From: Flavobacterium gelatinilyticum
GTDB taxonomy: Bacteria > Bacteroidota > Bacteroidia > Flavobacteriales > Flavobacteriaceae
Assembly (NCBI RefSeq): GCF_027111295.1
Contig: NZ_CP114287.1
Coordinates: forward strand, 930,001-994,000
Direction: 5' to 3'
Length of the DNA stretch: 64,000 bases
Both the position numbers and the translations under genes were made by a program. Below the pieces are notes generated by a model. It saw only the letters and a program-made list of their open reading frames with translations. It made no database searches and had not been told where the DNA came from. Below, piece by piece: positions 62,621-64,000 of the stretch. Positions within the stretch are counted from its first letter, which is position 1, and every line of letters starts with the position of its first letter.

Positions 62621-62678
62621 TAAAATTATACAGAATGCTTTTTTTTTAAATGGACACATCAGTCAAAACCATAGACAT
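62621..62678 (-). promoter_or_regulatory. GH89 promoter and HTCS operator candidate
   Basis: The 33-bp site (62646-62678) reads on the minus strand TCTATGGTTTTGA ... TCCATTTAA, half-sites 21 bp apart; the -7 box TAATTTTA (62621-62628) is one base from TAnnTTTG and lies 22 bp from the proximal half-site, as at the other two promoters. The most divergent of the three copies. It also lies 122 bp before the divergent phosphatase gene. Confidence 0.55.
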
Positions 62679-62799
62679 ATTATACAATTCTGTGCGGAAT
62701 AGTGTAAATAGTGAAAAAACAACAATTATTTAATGCAACAAAGTTTCAGTAATTAAGAAAAATGTGTTTAATTTACTGCCTATTTAAAACACATTATCA

Positions 62800-64000
62800 A
62801 TGAACAGGCGTAGATTTTTAAAAGGCTCTTCAGTATTGGCCGGACTTTTCACTCTTAGTCCATCTGTGGTTCTTTCGAATGACTTAGAATCCATCTCAAA
62901 AAAAAGTAAAAAAGCTAAAAACATTATATTCATGGTAAGCGACGGAATGAGCACCGGAACGCTGCAAATGGCTAATTTATATTCTCAGAATATTTTAGGA
63001 AAAAATGGGAACTGGATGAATCTTTATGCCGAAAATAAGGTTGTAAGGGCTTTAATGGATACAGCTTCGGCGAGTTCTACGGTAACAGATTCAGCAGCGG
63101 CTAGTTCTTCTTTCGGAGGCGGACATCGTGTGAAAAACGGAGTTTTAAATGTGGGTCCGAATGGTGAAAAATACCTTCCGATATGGCAGAAGTTTAAAAA
63201 TGCGGGTAAAAAAGCGGGCTGTGTGACTACAGTTACAATTACACATGCAACTCCGGCGGGTTTCTGCGTGAACTCTGACAGCCGAAACGCCGAAAATGAA
63301 ATTGCCGAAATGTATGCTGATCTGGGTATTGATGTTTTGATGGGCGGCGGCGATGAATTTTTTAATCCTTCTAAAAGAGGAGATAAAAAAGACATTTATA
63401 AAATCTACGAACAGAAAGGGTATCAGATTTTAAATGACAAATCAGGTTTGGATAATTTGAAAAAAGGAGCCAAAACGCTGGGGGTTTTTAATACGGGTGC
63501 ACTTCCGTATACTATTGACCGGACTAATATTCCGGAATTGCAAAACACACCTACTCTTGCTGATATGAGTACGGCAGCGATTAAGCAGCTGAAAGATCAT
63601 GATAAAGGTTTTGTTCTTCTTATTGAGGGCGGAAAAGTAGACTGGGCTGCGCATGCAAATGATATTGCAGCATTAATTCACGATCAGCTGGCTTTTGACG
63701 AAGCGGTAAAAGCCGTAATTGATTTTGCAGAAAAGGATAAAGAAACACTGGTTATTATTACTACAGATCACGGAAATGCAAATCCGGGGCAGATTTACGG
63801 TACAAATGCTACGAAAAATTTCAACAGCATTGCAAATTATAAATACACAAACGAATATATCTTAAACTCCATTCACGCTGATTTTAATTTACAGCAGATT
63901 AAAGACTTGATTTACGAAACGAACAAAATAAGCCTGACGGATGATGAAGCGAAACATCTGCTGGATTTTTATTCGGGTCTGGAAAAACAGGAAGGCGGTT
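62800..64000 (+). CDS. alkaline phosphatase, partial (C-terminus beyond the window)
   Basis: 400 codons to the edge. The N-terminus MNRRRFLKGSSVLAGLF is a twin-arginine (Tat) signal. Alkaline-phosphatase family motifs: IIFMVSDGMS (first metal Asp), TDSAAASSSFGGG with the nucleophile Ser near 92, TITHATPAGF near 149, LIEGGKVDWAAHAND near 274 and TTDHGNAN near 324. Exported in folded form, perhaps with its metals. Divergent from GH89, with the shared site between them, so it may belong to the same regulon. Likely removes phosphate from a phosphorylated substrate. Confidence 0.93.
   Translation, partial: MNRRRFLKGSSVLAGLFTLSPSVVLSNDLESISKKSKKAKNIIFMVSDGMSTGTLQMANLYSQNILGKNGNWMNLYAENKVVRALMDTASASSTVTDSAAASSSFGGGHRVKNGVLNVGPNGEKYLPIWQKFKNAGKKAGCVTTVTITHATPAGFCVNSDSRNAENEIAEMYADLGIDVLMGGGDEFFNPSKRGDKKDIYKIYEQKGYQILNDKSGLDNLKKGAKTLGVFNTGALPYTIDRTNIPELQNTPTLADMSTAAIKQLKDHDKGFVLLIEGGKVDWAAHANDIAALIHDQLAFDEAVKAVIDFAEKDKETLVIITTDHGNANPGQIYGTNATKNFNSIANYKYTNEYILNSIHADFNLQQIKDLIYETNKISLTDDEAKHLLDFYSGLEKQEGG

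Overview
The window looks like a chromosomal segment of a Flavobacterium-type Bacteroidota, close in style to soil and plant-associated F. johnsoniae. The evidence is the low G+C content, A-rich translation starts without Shine-Dalgarno sequences, promoters of the TTG / TAnnTTTG type, SusC/SusD pairs, a hybrid two-component regulator and type IX secretion C-terminal tails. No tRNA, rRNA, CRISPR array, transposase or phage gene was recognised.

Left third (1-24 kb), mixed accessory and housekeeping genes: a partial SDR oxidoreductase divergent from an HxlR regulator; a haloperoxidase-like hydrolase; a large delta-60-repeat secreted protein; a DUF1080 protein; a bacterial aegerolysin; a two-gene ergothioneine operon (egtD-egtB); a chagasin-type protease inhibitor; a secreted multidomain glucanase with a GH87-like catalytic triad; a 3-methyladenine DNA glycosylase; and a run of small acidic, envelope or stress-type proteins, with a glycosyltransferase and a GH-A hydrolase separated by a 32-A tract.

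Middle (24-31 kb): the oxidative pentose phosphate operon gnd-zwf-pgl, then small proteins and dispersed AT-rich repeats.

Right half (31-64 kb), a large glycan-utilisation locus almost entirely on the minus strand. In transcription order: GH89 alpha-N-acetylglucosaminidase, SusC, SusD, two GH92 alpha-mannosidases, an unknown secreted protein, a lipoprotein metallophosphoesterase, a hybrid two-component regulator, inositol oxygenase, GH2 beta-galactosidase, an HGSNAT-like glucosaminide N-acetyltransferase, a sodium/solute symporter, two GH28 enzymes and a GH51 arabinofuranosidase. A Tat-type alkaline phosphatase diverges at the right edge.

The most interesting observation is a shared 33-bp element: two TCCAT-type half-sites exactly 21 bp apart, lying a fixed 22 bp from a TAnnTTTG-like -7 box. 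It occurs upstream of GH89, susC and the inositol oxygenase gene. It is a candidate operator of the hybrid regulator and would join these units into one regulon. The gene set (mannosidases, glucosamine N-acetyltransferase, alpha-GlcNAcase, phosphatases, inositol oxygenase) suggests an inositol-containing glucosaminyl glycan as substrate, such as a GPI-anchor or plant GIPC head group. That substrate is an inference. The GH89 leader also carries a terminator-like hairpin that could act as an attenuator.
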